A stretch of 39,015 nucleotides of DNA. Origin: Anaerolineales bacterium (GTDB taxonomy: Bacteria; Chloroflexota; Anaerolineae; Anaerolineales; E44-bin32). The stretch covers positions 1 to 39,015 of the forward strand of contig SOJU01000184.1 in the NCBI GenBank assembly GCA_004376465.1, read 5' to 3'. The position numbers and the translations under genes were made by a program. This document shows, one piece after another, positions 31,401 through 39,015 of the stretch (position 1 is the stretch's first letter; each line of letters opens with the position of its first letter). The notes beneath the pieces were generated by a model. It saw only the letters and a list, made by a program, of their open reading frames with translations, was not told where the DNA came from and made no database searches.

Positions 31401-33941
31401 TTATCCCCTGTGTATAAGAGCTTCCAGCAATCTCACGGTCAGGACCTTCACCTCTCCCCCGCCGGGGGCGACCGGCCCCACACAGACCGGGCATCCGTCC
31501 TGGCAACGGCAGTTGCGCACAAGTTCGAGGGCGCCGGCCAGCAGTTCGTCATGTAGCTCATAAAGACGCTCCGCTAATCCAAGTCCTTCTGGAATCCGAT
31601 CGTAGAGTGTGATCGTCGGCGCTTTGGTCTGTTTATCGCGCACAACCGTAATCGCCCCAAGATCGCGCGGATCACTCATCAAGTAGAGCGGTGCAATATT
31701 GCGAATAGCGTAGGCTAATCCCCCCAATGCGCTGCGCTTGCCACGCGCCGATTCAGCCCGTTGATGACAGGTCGAACAGAGCGTGATCAGGTTGTCGACT
31801 TGATTCGCCAGCCGGTCATTCCTGTTTTCTCCAGGGATGAAATTGAACTCGCGGAAGGGCCGGATGTGATGGACGTCATGTTCTCGCTCTTCACGCTCTG
31901 GTGCATTACACTGCCGACACAGAAAGCCGTCCCGTGTCCGCGCGGCTTTACGGGCGCTCGCCCAATCGGGGCCGTAATCCTGTGGCGGAAGCAGTACGCC
32001 ATCCGCTTCCATCTGCTCGACCATCTCCGGCGCAATCCACATCCAATAAGCGCTGGTCTCAAATTCGCGCGCCGGTAAATCGATAACGCCATACCCGAGA
32101 GTCTCATGAGTATAGCGCTTGATTTTTCGATAGGAGATGGTCTGAGCCGTAACCCGTGCCCATCCGTGGGCACGACGCGCAGGCTTCTTTTCATCGGCTT
32201 CAAATACTTCCAGCACATCCAAGTCGACCGTCTCCGAGGCATCGGTGTAATAGTCAAGTTGGGCCGGCTCAACCTCGGCGATGGCCTTGTCCCAATCTAG
32301 GCGTCGCACGAGGTAGGTACGACCCTCATGTGTATAAACCGCCCCCTCGTGAAGCAGAATCGGGGCTGTCGCAGAATCCACCTCGCCGATCACGACGGGT
32401 CGTCCCGTGCCCACATCCTGGATCACCACTGTCTCATCGCTGCTTGCGCGCAACGAAACTCCTTCCGACGGATACGAGTCAGCCACCCAGTGATAGCGCC
32501 CATTCGATCGATGCAGATTACCCTCTTCGGTTAGAAAATCGAGAAGTGCCGCCAGGTCTTCTACAGAGCCGAACTGTTCGTCGGCTTCGAAGGGCAGTTC
32601 GAAGGCAGCACAGCGCAGATGGCGCAGTAGGATCGCCAGATTGTCTGGGTTGATCAACCCCATTTCAGGCGACCGTTCAAATAGGTAGGCGGGGTGGGCG
32701 GCGACGAATTGATCGAGCGGGGCAGCTGAAGCGACCAGCACCGCGGCCGACACCTCACTGCGCCGCCCGGCGCGCCCCATCTGCTGCCAAAGACTTGCGA
32801 TTGTGCCCGGGTATCCGGCGACGACGGCAGCTCCCAATTGACCGATATCGACCCCCAATTCCAATGCATTCGTCGCTACTACACCGAGAACTTCACCGCT
32901 CCGCAGCCCTCTTTCAATTTCCCTGCGTTCGAGAGGCAGATATCCGCCCCGATAGCCGCGTATCGCCATTGGGTCGCCACCCATCTGCTCATATGAATCT
33001 CGTAAATACCCAAGGAGCAGCTCGGTGGTCATGCGCGCTCGAGCGAACACTGCCGTCTGCACTTTTTCCTTAAGAAACGATTCCGCTACACGCGTTGATT
33101 CAAGTGTATATGCCCGTCGAATGCCCAACGCCGGATCGATGACGGGCGGGTTATAGATCACGATGTGCTTCTCGGATCTCGGTGATCCATCCAGGTCCTG
33201 CGACACCACAGTCACCGGCGCTTCAATCAGTCCTTCAGCTAGTTCCTTCGGATTAGCGATGGTGGCAGAAGTGAGAATGAATAACGGGTCAGACCCGTAG
33301 AACCGACAAATACGGCGCAAACGCCGCAGAAGATTAGCGACGTTCGATCCGAAGATGCCCCTGTAAACGTGAAGCTCATCAATCACGACCCAGCGCAGGT
33401 TCTCGAACACTGCAGTCCAGCGCGGGTGGTGAGGTAAGATGCCTGCATGGAGCATGTCGGGGTTCGTGATTAAGATGCGGACATCATCGCGTATGGCGCG
33501 CCGCCGCGCCCGCGGCGTGTCGCCATCATAGGTTCGTACCGGGATCTGCTCGACAGCGTTCAGCACATCGAGGAAATTATTTAAACCAGCCGACTGATCC
33601 TGGGAGAGGGCTTTGGTGGGAAAGAGATACAACCCGCGTGCTTCTGGGTCAGAAAGTAGCGTCTGTAGCACCGGCAGATTGTAGCAAAGCGTCTTGCCGG
33701 ATGCTGTCCCGGTCACAACGACAACATTCTCCCCCGCCAAAGCAGCTTCCACAGCCGCAGCCTGATGCGAATAAAGAGGCGCCATATCCTGGCGCCGCAG
33801 CGCGTCGACCAACCGCGGCGATACTTGCGGAGGAAATTCTGCGTAGCGCGCCGGCCTTGCAGGGATTCGCTCCCATGCCGATACATTCCTCATAAATACG
33901 GGGTCAAGCCGGAGCCGTTCCAGCGCTTCTTCTACAGGCAT
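31401..33941 (-). CDS. MrfA/YprA-like DEAD/DEAH-box helicase with inserted HNH domain
   Basis: An 846-residue superfamily 2 helicase. Motif I TGTASGKT (77-84), motif II DELH (188-191), motif III TSATIAN (224-230) and motif VI QMGRAGRR (about 390) are intact. The C-terminal MZB/DUF1998-like region ends with the four-cysteine cluster CRCQDGCPVCVGP (about 811-823), a hallmark of B. subtilis MrfA, a 3'-5' helicase in mitomycin-type DNA repair. Between helicase core and cluster, residues about 668-730 form an HNH-like zinc domain: CRQC, HDVHHIRPF, then DNLITLC and CHQ. B. subtilis MrfA has about 750 residues, so the insertion explains the extra length. Confidence 0.9.
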   Translation of the reverse strand: MPVEEALERLRLDPVFMRNVSAWERIPARPARYAEFPPQVSPRLVDALRRQDMAPLYSHQAAAVEAALAGENVVVVTGTASGKTLCYNLPVLQTLLSDPEARGLYLFPTKALSQDQSAGLNNFLDVLNAVEQIPVRTYDGDTPRARRRAIRDDVRILITNPDMLHAGILPHHPRWTAVFENLRWVVIDELHVYRGIFGSNVANLLRRLRRICRFYGSDPLFILTSATIANPKELAEGLIEAPVTVVSQDLDGSPRSEKHIVIYNPPVIDPALGIRRAYTLESTRVAESFLKEKVQTAVFARARMTTELLLGYLRDSYEQMGGDPMAIRGYRGGYLPLERREIERGLRSGEVLGVVATNALELGVDIGQLGAAVVAGYPGTIASLWQQMGRAGRRSEVSAAVLVASAAPLDQFVAAHPAYLFERSPEMGLINPDNLAILLRHLRCAAFELPFEADEQFGSVEDLAALLDFLTEEGNLHRSNGRYHWVADSYPSEGVSLRASSDETVVIQDVGTGRPVVIGEVDSATAPILLHEGAVYTHEGRTYLVRRLDWDKAIAEVEPAQLDYYTDASETVDLDVLEVFEADEKKPARRAHGWARVTAQTISYRKIKRYTHETLGYGVIDLPAREFETSAYWMWIAPEMVEQMEADGVLLPPQDYGPDWASARKAARTRDGFLCRQCNAPEREEREHDVHHIRPFREFNFIPGENRNDRLANQVDNLITLCSTCHQRAESARGKRSALGGLAYAIRNIAPLYLMSDPRDLGAITVVRDKQTKAPTITLYDRIPEGLGLAERLYELHDELLAGALELVRNCRCQDGCPVCVGPVAPGGGEVKVLTVRLLEALIHRG
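31754..31940 (-). other. HNH-like domain inside the helicase
   Basis: About 62 codons encode RTRDGFLCRQC, VHHIRPF, then VDNLITLCSTCHQR. The C-x2-C...HH...N...C-x2-C-H pattern is that of HNH nuclease domains with a structural zinc. Whether it cuts DNA is unknown. Confidence 0.8.
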
Positions 33942-34074
33942 CTTCTGGAATTATACATAAACTATTCCTCGAAGTGGCACGTTGATAAACGCCACACTCT
34001 ACAGGGTTGCCTCAATGATCTCCTGCTTAAGTGTACAGTGCAAGGATTGCTGGACAGCGCTGAGTTCAAGGTAA

Positions 34075-34749
34075 TTAGAGGGTATCTACGAAAACCTGTT
34101 GCGTAATCTTCCTGCCCAATACCACCGATCCGGGCTGACCGCTGATTTGAATCTTCAGATTCTCGTCGAAGGGGGAGTGCTCCAGGATTGAGACCCTCGT
34201 CTCCGGCTTTAAACCCAACTCGCCAAGGTGCCTTAATAAATCGGGGTCGGAATCGCGCACCCTCACAACCACTGCATGTTGATTCGGGCGTAAATCGCTC
34301 AAGCGCGTAACACATGCTGGAGGGATTTTTAGATCACGTGTGGGGATGGGATCCCCGTGCGGATCGTGAGTGGGATCACCTAACACTTTGGCGATCCGCT
34401 CTTCGAAGTTTTCAGAGATAACGTGCTCCAGTCGTTCCGCCTCATCATGCACTTCGTCCCATGGATAACCAAGGATTTCGTGCAAGAACATCTCTATCAA
34501 GCGATGGCGGCGGATGATCACCAGCGCCACACGTTCTCCTTCTGGAGTCAGCGAGACGCCACGGTGTTTCTGATAATCAACCCAGGAGGGATCGTCGCTC
34601 GCCAGCTTCTGCACCATTCCGGTGACAGACGCCGGAGTGACGTTCAAAAGATTAGCAAGCTCCGTTGTCGTGGCGCGGCCGCCCGTGGCCGACAACTTAT
34701 ATATGGCCTTAAGATAGTCCTCGATTGCATGCGTTAACTGTTCGGGCAT
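34075..34749 (-). CDS. DtxR/MntR-family metalloregulator with C-terminal FeoA domain
   Basis: A 224-residue metal-dependent repressor. A winged helix covers residues 1-75 (TTTELANLLNVTPASVTGMVQKL is the recognition part), the dimerisation domain 76-140 contains the ligands His82, Glu86, His101, Glu105, Glu108 and His109, and PTHDPHGDPIP is the family signature. Glu at the position occupied by Cys102 in DtxR is as in MntR, which hints at manganese, but Fe(II) remains likely given the context. Residues about 148-224 are a FeoA/SH3-like domain. The ATG at 34749 has GGAG upstream; a GTG at 34770 is possible. It is the last gene of the feo unit. Confidence 0.93.
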   Translation of the reverse strand: MPEQLTHAIEDYLKAIYKLSATGGRATTTELANLLNVTPASVTGMVQKLASDDPSWVDYQKHRGVSLTPEGERVALVIIRRHRLIEMFLHEILGYPWDEVHDEAERLEHVISENFEERIAKVLGDPTHDPHGDPIPTRDLKIPPACVTRLSDLRPNQHAVVVRVRDSDPDLLRHLGELGLKPETRVSILEHSPFDENLKIQISGQPGSVVLGRKITQQVFVDTL

Positions 34750-34826
34750 CGCCTCGCTCCGATCATCCACTCCGCGTCAGGACAATTCAACTTTCTGGGG
34801 ACACAAGTAAAGCACCGGGATCGGGA

Positions 34827-36266
34827 TCACAGAAGACCAGCCGTAACCCGCCATATCTGAGCTACAAAGAACGTCATGAGCAAACCCAACACAAGGGGCA
34901 TAATCGACGCCACGGTGGTCCATTTCAAGCTTCCGGTTTCTTTATAAATCGTGTAGATCGTCGTGCTGCAGGGGTTGTGCACCAGGCTGAATATCATCAA
35001 ATTAACCGCCGTCAGCAACGTCCAGCCTCCAGCATGAAGCAGGGCTAATGTGCTCGCATTCGAGTCAAGCTCAAACATCACCCCTGCGCCAGTATCAAAA
35101 CCCGCGGCTCCGGTCATCAAGACAGTTAGCATCAAGACCGTTGGAATGACGATTTCATTCGCCGGGATGGCTACGATATAAGCCAACAAAATCACCCCAT
35201 TCAATCCAATGAGGATACCTACCGGGTTGAGGAAGTTAACGAGATGCTCGGCAATAGTCACTCCTCCGATGGTGATGTTCGCGCTCAACCAGATTGCCGC
35301 GCCCGCTGGCGCCGCAAATACGATTGCCCGCCATAATACATAGATTGTGCGATCTATGAACGATGTATAAATCGTCTGCATGATACGCGGCGGTCGGTAA
35401 GGTGGAAGCTCCATACTGAAACTGGATGGCGCCCCGCGGAGCATCGTGCGTGAGAGTATCAAGTTGACCAGGAAAGTCAATAAGATTCCCAAAACGGCGA
35501 TCCCAACTACTGCAAAGGAGGAGATGAGCCCGCCGAGATGAGCAGGAACCAGCGCACCGATAAAGATTGTCGCGATAAGAATCTGGGTCGGCCAGCGGCC
35601 ATTACAGAGTGCGAAGTTATTGGTGATGATGGCGATAAGCCGTTCGCGCGGGCTATCGATAATGCGCGTGGCGATCACGCCGGCAGCGTTGCACCCGAAG
35701 CCCATCATCATACTGAGCGCCTGTTTGCCGTGTGCGCCGGATTTCTTAAAGGCGCTATCCAAGTTGAAGGCAACGCGCGGCAAGTACCCGAAGTCCTCTA
35801 ATAAAGTGAAGAGCGGGAAGAAAATCGCCATCGGCGGCAGCATAACACTGATAACCCAGGCTGTTGCCAGGTACATCCCGTCAACCAGCAGCCCTTTCAA
35901 CCATAGCGGGAAGCCCAGCGACAAGGCGATCTCCGACAACCAGGGATGCACTTTTCCAAGCAGCAGAGAGGCGAGCCAAGCAGAGGGGACGTTCGCCCCG
36001 GTGATGGTGATCCAGAAGACGAGAGCGAAGAGCAGGATCATGACCGGGAAGCCCCAGAACCGGTGAGTCACGATCTTGTCGATCGTCCGGTCGAGATCAA
36101 ACTTCGGACTCTCTTCTGGGCGGCTTACCGCCCGATCGGCAATGCTCGCCGCGTCGGTGTAAATGGCTTCGGTGAGTGCTTCGTGCACGTTGCCGCCCAC
36201 CTCCCAGCGAAGTGTCCGGGCAGACTTCAAGAGCTTCTCGGGAGATACCGCTCTCGCTTCGCTCAC
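34827..36266 (-). CDS. feoB: FeoB membrane domain (separate gene)
   Basis: A 479-residue protein corresponding to the transmembrane half of the Fe(II) transporter FeoB. After about 60 soluble residues ([15 protein letters not shown] aligns with the ADARY region of FeoB) comes the [18 protein letters not shown] start of the membrane part. Both Gate regions are present: [18 protein letters not shown] followed by FALCNGRWP, and [16 protein letters not shown] near the C-terminus, with the conserved Cys residues. There is no GTPase domain; that is encoded by the preceding gene. The GTG start at 36266 overlaps its stop (GTGA). Confidence 0.93.
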   Translation of the reverse strand: MSEARAVSPEKLLKSARTLRWEVGGNVHEALTEAIYTDAASIADRAVSRPEESPKFDLDRTIDKIVTHRFWGFPVMILLFALVFWITITGANVPSAWLASLLLGKVHPWLSEIALSLGFPLWLKGLLVDGMYLATAWVISVMLPPMAIFFPLFTLLEDFGYLPRVAFNLDSAFKKSGAHGKQALSMMMGFGCNAAGVIATRIIDSPRERLIAIITNNFALCNGRWPTQILIATIFIGALVPAHLGGLISSFAVVGIAVLGILLTFLVNLILSRTMLRGAPSSFSMELPPYRPPRIMQTIYTSFIDRTIYVLWRAIVFAAPAGAAIWLSANITIGGVTIAEHLVNFLNPVGILIGLNGVILLAYIVAIPANEIVIPTVLMLTVLMTGAAGFDTGAGVMFELDSNASTLALLHAGGWTLLTAVNLMIFSLVHNPCSTTIYTIYKETGSLKWTTVASIMPLVLGLLMTFFVAQIWRVTAGLL

Positions 36267-37105
36267 GATAATGCCCCCTGCTTCCGTCCCATCTCCGCGC
36301 TCGATTTCTCATTTTCCGTTTGTCTTAAGCTGCCCAGTTCACCTCTGTTAATAGCCTCGATGATCCGTTCATCTCCATCGAGGAGACGCATCGCCACCCA
36401 ACGGGGGTTTGGCAGATCTGGATAGACGTCTCTCACTTCCTTAGTTAAAGTCTTGATAGCGCTCTCCATGGCGCGCGAGAGCGCCTGGATTCTGTGCGGC
36501 CGATAGGCGAACTTTCCAGATGCAACTTCGCTGATCGTTGCAACCAATTCATCCAGCCCCTTGCCATAACGAGCCGATGTGGGCACAACAGGAACACCTA
36601 GATCGCGCGAAAGGCGGCGTTCATCCACTTCCAATCCGTGGCGTGTAGCTTCATCCATCAGGTTTAAACAGATGACAGCCCGATCGGTGATTTCTAATAC
36701 CTGGATCACCAGATTCAGATTCCGCTCCAATCGAGTTGCGTCCACAACTACCACGGTGACGTCCGGTTGACCAAAGAGGATAAAATCGCGGGCGATCTCC
36801 TCATCTAGCGAGGTCGATAACAGCGAATACGTACCGGGAAGATCCACTAATTTGAAGCGCTGATCGGCATACTCAAAGCCACCTTCAGCCCGTGTGACCG
36901 TCTTTCCAGGCCAATTGCCTGTGTGCTGGCGCAGTCCTGTGAGGGCGTTAAACACGGTGCTTTTCCCGGTATTGGGATTACCAGCCAGCGCGACGACATA
37001 ATCCCAATCTGTCATGTCGACACCCAGCTTTAATAGGTTCGCGGCATTGTGCACGGGGCAGGTTGCACATTCGCTCATCGGAGCTTTCGTTGTCTTATCT
37101 ACCAT
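36263..37105 (-). CDS. feoB: FeoB GTPase domain (separate gene)
   Basis: A 280-residue cytoplasmic G protein corresponding to the N-terminal part of FeoB. Motifs are G1 GNPNTGKS (42-49), G2 in WPGKTV, G3 DLPG (88-91), G4 NLMD (148-151) and G5 TSARYGKG (about 176-183), followed by the GDI-like helical region. A short N-terminal extension with SECATCPVH could bind metal. The gene ends cleanly, with a GTGA overlap to the membrane-domain gene, so this is a natural split and not a decayed single gene. I prefer ATG 37105 (GGAG 8 bases upstream) over GTG 37114. Confidence 0.93.
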   Translation of the reverse strand: MVDKTTKAPMSECATCPVHNAANLLKLGVDMTDWDYVVALAGNPNTGKSTVFNALTGLRQHTGNWPGKTVTRAEGGFEYADQRFKLVDLPGTYSLLSTSLDEEIARDFILFGQPDVTVVVVDATRLERNLNLVIQVLEITDRAVICLNLMDEATRHGLEVDERRLSRDLGVPVVPTSARYGKGLDELVATISEVASGKFAYRPHRIQALSRAMESAIKTLTKEVRDVYPDLPNPRWVAMRLLDGDERIIEAINRGELGSLRQTENEKSSAEMGRKQGALS

Positions 37106-37117
37106 CCCACTCACTCC

Positions 37118-38128
37118 TCATTCAACCAATATACGGTCCGCCTGGTCGTCTCGCAGAGCGATCAGCGCACCTCGGATTCGATAGGCTTTCGGATCTCCAC
37201 CCGGACCAATCAACTCGACGCCCACTTTGGTTCCCGGCAGCAAACCCAGGTCGAGCAAGCGTTGACGATCCAGACCACGACATACCGGTGAAATCGACAG
37301 GACAACGGCTGATTCACCGGACCTTAAATGGCTTAACGGTTTTCCGACGGGATCCTCAGCCTCCCTCTCGGGAAGGGCCAATACGGAGATATTCGCCGCT
37401 AGCACTGGGGCCAGGGTGTGCTCGTCGCCCCCGGCCCAGAAGCGCAGTCGTTCTGGTGTCCGTTCGACGAGCCGCAGCATCATACCTAGATGCAATCCTT
37501 CGGCGACGAGCTGAGCGTAGACCACGTCCGGCTCATCCTCGAGATGTACGATGCGCAGGGGGGTATCAATCTCGGCTGCGGTGAGCGGCTGACCGCCATG
37601 ATGGACAATCTCGCCATCCGCCGCGGGTATGGGATCTCCGTGCGGATCATGTGTGGGGTACCCTAGTTTCGCCGAGAGCGCTTCAACCTCAGAGGGTGTT
37701 AATTCGTGCTCATAACGCTCTGCTAGATCATGCCATTCTTGTTCGCTGTATCCTGTCTCGTCCGCCAGGTATCGTTCCCACATGCGATGTGCACGTAAAG
37801 TATGCAGCGCCGACTCACGACCCGCGGGCGTCAAACGGATACCACCGTTGCTTATTTGAGCCAGATTATTGTCCTCAAGCTCAGACAACGTCGCTGACGC
37901 CTTGTTGAGGTTGACTCCTAATGCGCCGGCAATGCTTTGAATCGAGGCCACTGACCCGCCCATCTCACAGTTGTGGATGTGTTTCAACGCATCCTCGCGG
38001 CGGATGCGGGCGGTCATCCTGCGCCCCCGCTGCCAGCGCGCATAAAGGCCCTTCTCCGGCCAAAAAAACCACAGCACCAAAACCAACAAGCTAATGCCAA
38101 TTAACAATGTTACTAACGAATCACTCAT
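37118..38128 (-). CDS. Membrane-anchored DtxR-type regulator fused to two FeoA domains
   Basis: A 336-residue protein of unusual build. Residues 5-23 are one hydrophobic helix followed by basic residues (ARWQRGRR), so the rest should face the cytoplasm. Residues about 44-106 are a winged helix (SVASIQSIAGALGVNLNKAS in the helix-turn-helix), and about 107-185 a DtxR dimerisation domain with possible metal ligands His114, Glu118, His133, Glu137, Glu140 and His141 and the signature PTHDPHGDPIP. Residues about 188-253 and 262-336 are two FeoA (SH3-like) domains; the second has RQRLLDLGLLPGTKVGV. No separate feoA is present, so this protein may supply FeoA. It leads the feo genes, ending 12 bases before feoB-N. 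Confidence 0.87.
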   Translation of the reverse strand: MSDSLVTLLIGISLLVLVLWFFWPEKGLYARWQRGRRMTARIRREDALKHIHNCEMGGSVASIQSIAGALGVNLNKASATLSELEDNNLAQISNGGIRLTPAGRESALHTLRAHRMWERYLADETGYSEQEWHDLAERYEHELTPSEVEALSAKLGYPTHDPHGDPIPAADGEIVHHGGQPLTAAEIDTPLRIVHLEDEPDVVYAQLVAEGLHLGMMLRLVERTPERLRFWAGGDEHTLAPVLAANISVLALPEREAEDPVGKPLSHLRSGESAVVLSISPVCRGLDRQRLLDLGLLPGTKVGVELIGPGGDPKAYRIRGALIALRDDQADRILVE

Positions 38129-38166
38129 GCCGTTCTCTTTTCCTCTCGGGAACCAACCTCTTCATC

Positions 38167-38203
38167 ATGGGCAACGCTTTTTTAGACCCGCTCCGTTGCC
38201 CAT
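38167..38203 (-). other. Perfect 10-bp hairpin in the feo leader
   Basis: Arms 38167-38176 and 38194-38203 (ATGGGCAACG/CGTTGCCCAT) enclose a 17-base loop with an A-run (minus strand). It lies in the predicted 5' leader of about 150 bases, 39 bases before the first gene. I recognise no known riboswitch class. Confidence 0.5.
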
Positions 38204-38283
38204 TACACTAGGGTGCTGGTGTTTGTTAACGAATCTCCTCATAGCGAAGCGACTCGACCAGTCCGGTAAATAAGGCTACCCTT

Positions 38284-38313
38284 ATAATAATATTAGTTGA
38301 GACTAAATGTCAA
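38284..38313 (-). promoter_or_regulatory. feo operon promoter with operator-like palindrome in the spacer
   Basis: On the minus strand TTGACA (38308-38313), an 18-base spacer and TATTAT (38284-38289) form a near-consensus promoter. The spacer holds an inverted repeat TTAGT-TGAG-ACTAA (38293-38306), similar in style to the TTAG/CTAA half-sites of DtxR-type operators. Binding there would block RNA polymerase. The boxes and palindrome are seen; the regulator is inferred. Confidence 0.62.
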
Positions 38314-38335
38314 GAGGGGGAGGGGGTGAGTAGGA

Positions 38336-39015
38336 TCACATAACAAACACGTTCTGGAAGAGCATCATCATGATGAAGCCGCCCATTGCCGCCAGCGCGC
38401 TCGTTTGCCGCTGCACATCGCTGGCGAGGCTCTCCGGGATCATCTCGCTGAGGACGAGAAAGAACATCGCCCCTGCCGCGAAACCAAAGGCGAAGGGAAG
38501 AATGGGCCGAAAAGCAACTACGGCCAGGTAGGCAGGAATCACCGCTATCGGTTGAGGTAAGCTCGAGAATATTGACCAGCCAACGCACTTCCACCCGCTT
38601 ACCCCCTCGGCGCGAAGCGGTAGTGAGACTGCGATTCCCTCGGGGATGTTGTGAATGGCGATGGCGATGGTGATGATTATGCCCAGGCTGGCATCCCCGG
38701 ATCCGAATGCCACCCCTATCGCCAAGCCTTCAGGGAAGCTGTGGAAGAACATCGTCCCAAGAACTAGCGCAATGCGGTTCCCCCCAGCGCCACTCACCCC
38801 GCTGATTGTAAAGTCATGGTGCGCTATACGCCGTGAGGCCAGACCGAAGATCAGGGCGCCAGCGAGCATGCCGGCAGCCACGATGGTGAAACCGCCATTC
38901 TCGATCCCTGGGTAGATCAGGTTAAATACAGACGCCGCAAGCATCATCCCTCCGGCAACCGCCCATGCCAGGTGGGCAAGCCGGGCAGGAAAGCGGCGCA
39001 CAAAGACGAAGGGCA
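38336..39015 (-). CDS. ZIP-family metal transporter (5' end outside the window)
   Basis: About 225 residues of a ZIP (GufA/ZupT-like) metal-ion transporter; the reading frame is open to the window edge, and the visible start PFVFVRRFPARLAHLAWAVAGGMMLAAS matches the region after the first helix, so the N-terminal helix is missing. The metal-site motifs HSFPEGLAIGVAFG (TM4) and HNIPEGIAVSLPL (TM5) are intact. ZIP proteins bring Zn, Fe or Mn into the cytoplasm. The stop lies 22 bases before the feo promoter -35 box, with no terminator seen between, so read-through into the feo genes is possible. Confidence 0.9.
   Translation of the reverse strand, partial: PFVFVRRFPARLAHLAWAVAGGMMLAASVFNLIYPGIENGGFTIVAAGMLAGALIFGLASRRIAHHDFTISGVSGAGGNRIALVLGTMFFHSFPEGLAIGVAFGSGDASLGIIITIAIAIHNIPEGIAVSLPLRAEGVSGWKCVGWSIFSSLPQPIAVIPAYLAVVAFRPILPFAFGFAAGAMFFLVLSEMIPESLASDVQRQTSALAAMGGFIMMMLFQNVFVM

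Noticed and set aside
31392-31410. DnaA-box-like TTATACACA (minus strand) near 31400, with another near 32330
   Set aside because: Single scattered copies, one inside the helicase gene; expected by chance in a window of this size.
36255-36275. feoB split as a sequencing frameshift
   Set aside because: The two genes meet in a clean GTGA overlap in the linker region, with a plausible new start and no homopolymer at the junction. A natural split is more likely, although read-level checking is still useful.
1-39015. CRISPR arrays, insertion sequences, prophage genes, tRNA or rRNA
   Set aside because: I looked for spaced direct repeats, transposase or integrase motifs, and cloverleaf or rRNA signatures by eye and found none.

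Overview
The window is a compact stretch of bacterial chromosome of moderate GC content. It carries about 42 protein genes, two of which are cut by the window edges. I see no rRNA, tRNA, insertion sequence, prophage or CRISPR array. The gene mix (PdxS/PdxT vitamin B6 synthesis, an F420-type luciferase-like oxidoreductase, a type-2 ferredoxin/flavodoxin-NADP reductase, a Ycf45-like ATPase with an R3H domain next to tmk, FocA, LiaF-like membrane proteins, DtxR/Feo iron genes) best suits a member of Chloroflexota, probably Anaerolineae. This placement is inferred from gene content and protein style; no marker gene proves it.

Layout. 1-6.4 kb: end of an MBL-fold hydrolase, an MFS transporter, a small translation-factor-like protein, a GAF histidine kinase divergent from dnaN, a mazEF toxin-antitoxin pair and pcm. 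6.4-14.4 kb (minus strand): a sulfite-oxidase-fold molybdoenzyme, two LiaF/DUF5668-type membrane proteins, a methyltransferase with a zinc ribbon, an unusual Ig-TM-zinc ribbon protein, an ABC-2 exporter (permease and ATPase), a YhfC/PrsW-like membrane protease and a YtrA-type GntR regulator. Two parS sites for chromosome segregation lie between the protease and the regulator. 14.5-19.8 kb (plus): a tightly packed run of pdxS, an FMN-binding PPOX protein, pdxT, a GNAT-like protein, a Ycf45/R3H ATPase and tmk, mostly with 4-nt overlaps. 19.9-23.6 kb: an SGNH hydrolase, an FmdB zinc ribbon divergent from gmk, a rhomboid protease and the NADP reductase. 23.7-28.6 kb (minus): a membrane protein, an M19 dipeptidase, an LLM oxidoreductase, a thioesterase, an MBL hydrolase and lipA. 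28.7-31.3 kb (plus): an EamA exporter, a FocA-type channel, a stand-alone Lrp/AsnC ligand-binding domain and a 56-aa membrane protein. 31.4-39 kb (minus): an MrfA/YprA-like helicase with an HNH insertion, a DtxR/MntR regulator, FeoB split into membrane and GTPase genes, a membrane-anchored DtxR-FeoA-FeoA fusion, and a ZIP metal transporter cut by the window end.

The most distinctive part is the metal locus at 34.0-39.0 kb. Its first gene fuses an N-terminal membrane helix, a full DtxR-type winged helix and dimerisation domain, and two FeoA domains. It is followed by feoB in two overlapping genes and then by a soluble DtxR/MntR protein that also carries a FeoA domain. A near-consensus promoter upstream has a palindrome between its -35 and -10 boxes, as expected for control by one of these regulators. 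The perfect and near-perfect parS pair about 10 kb from dnaN suggests that the window is close to the replication origin, although dnaA, parA and parB are not in view.
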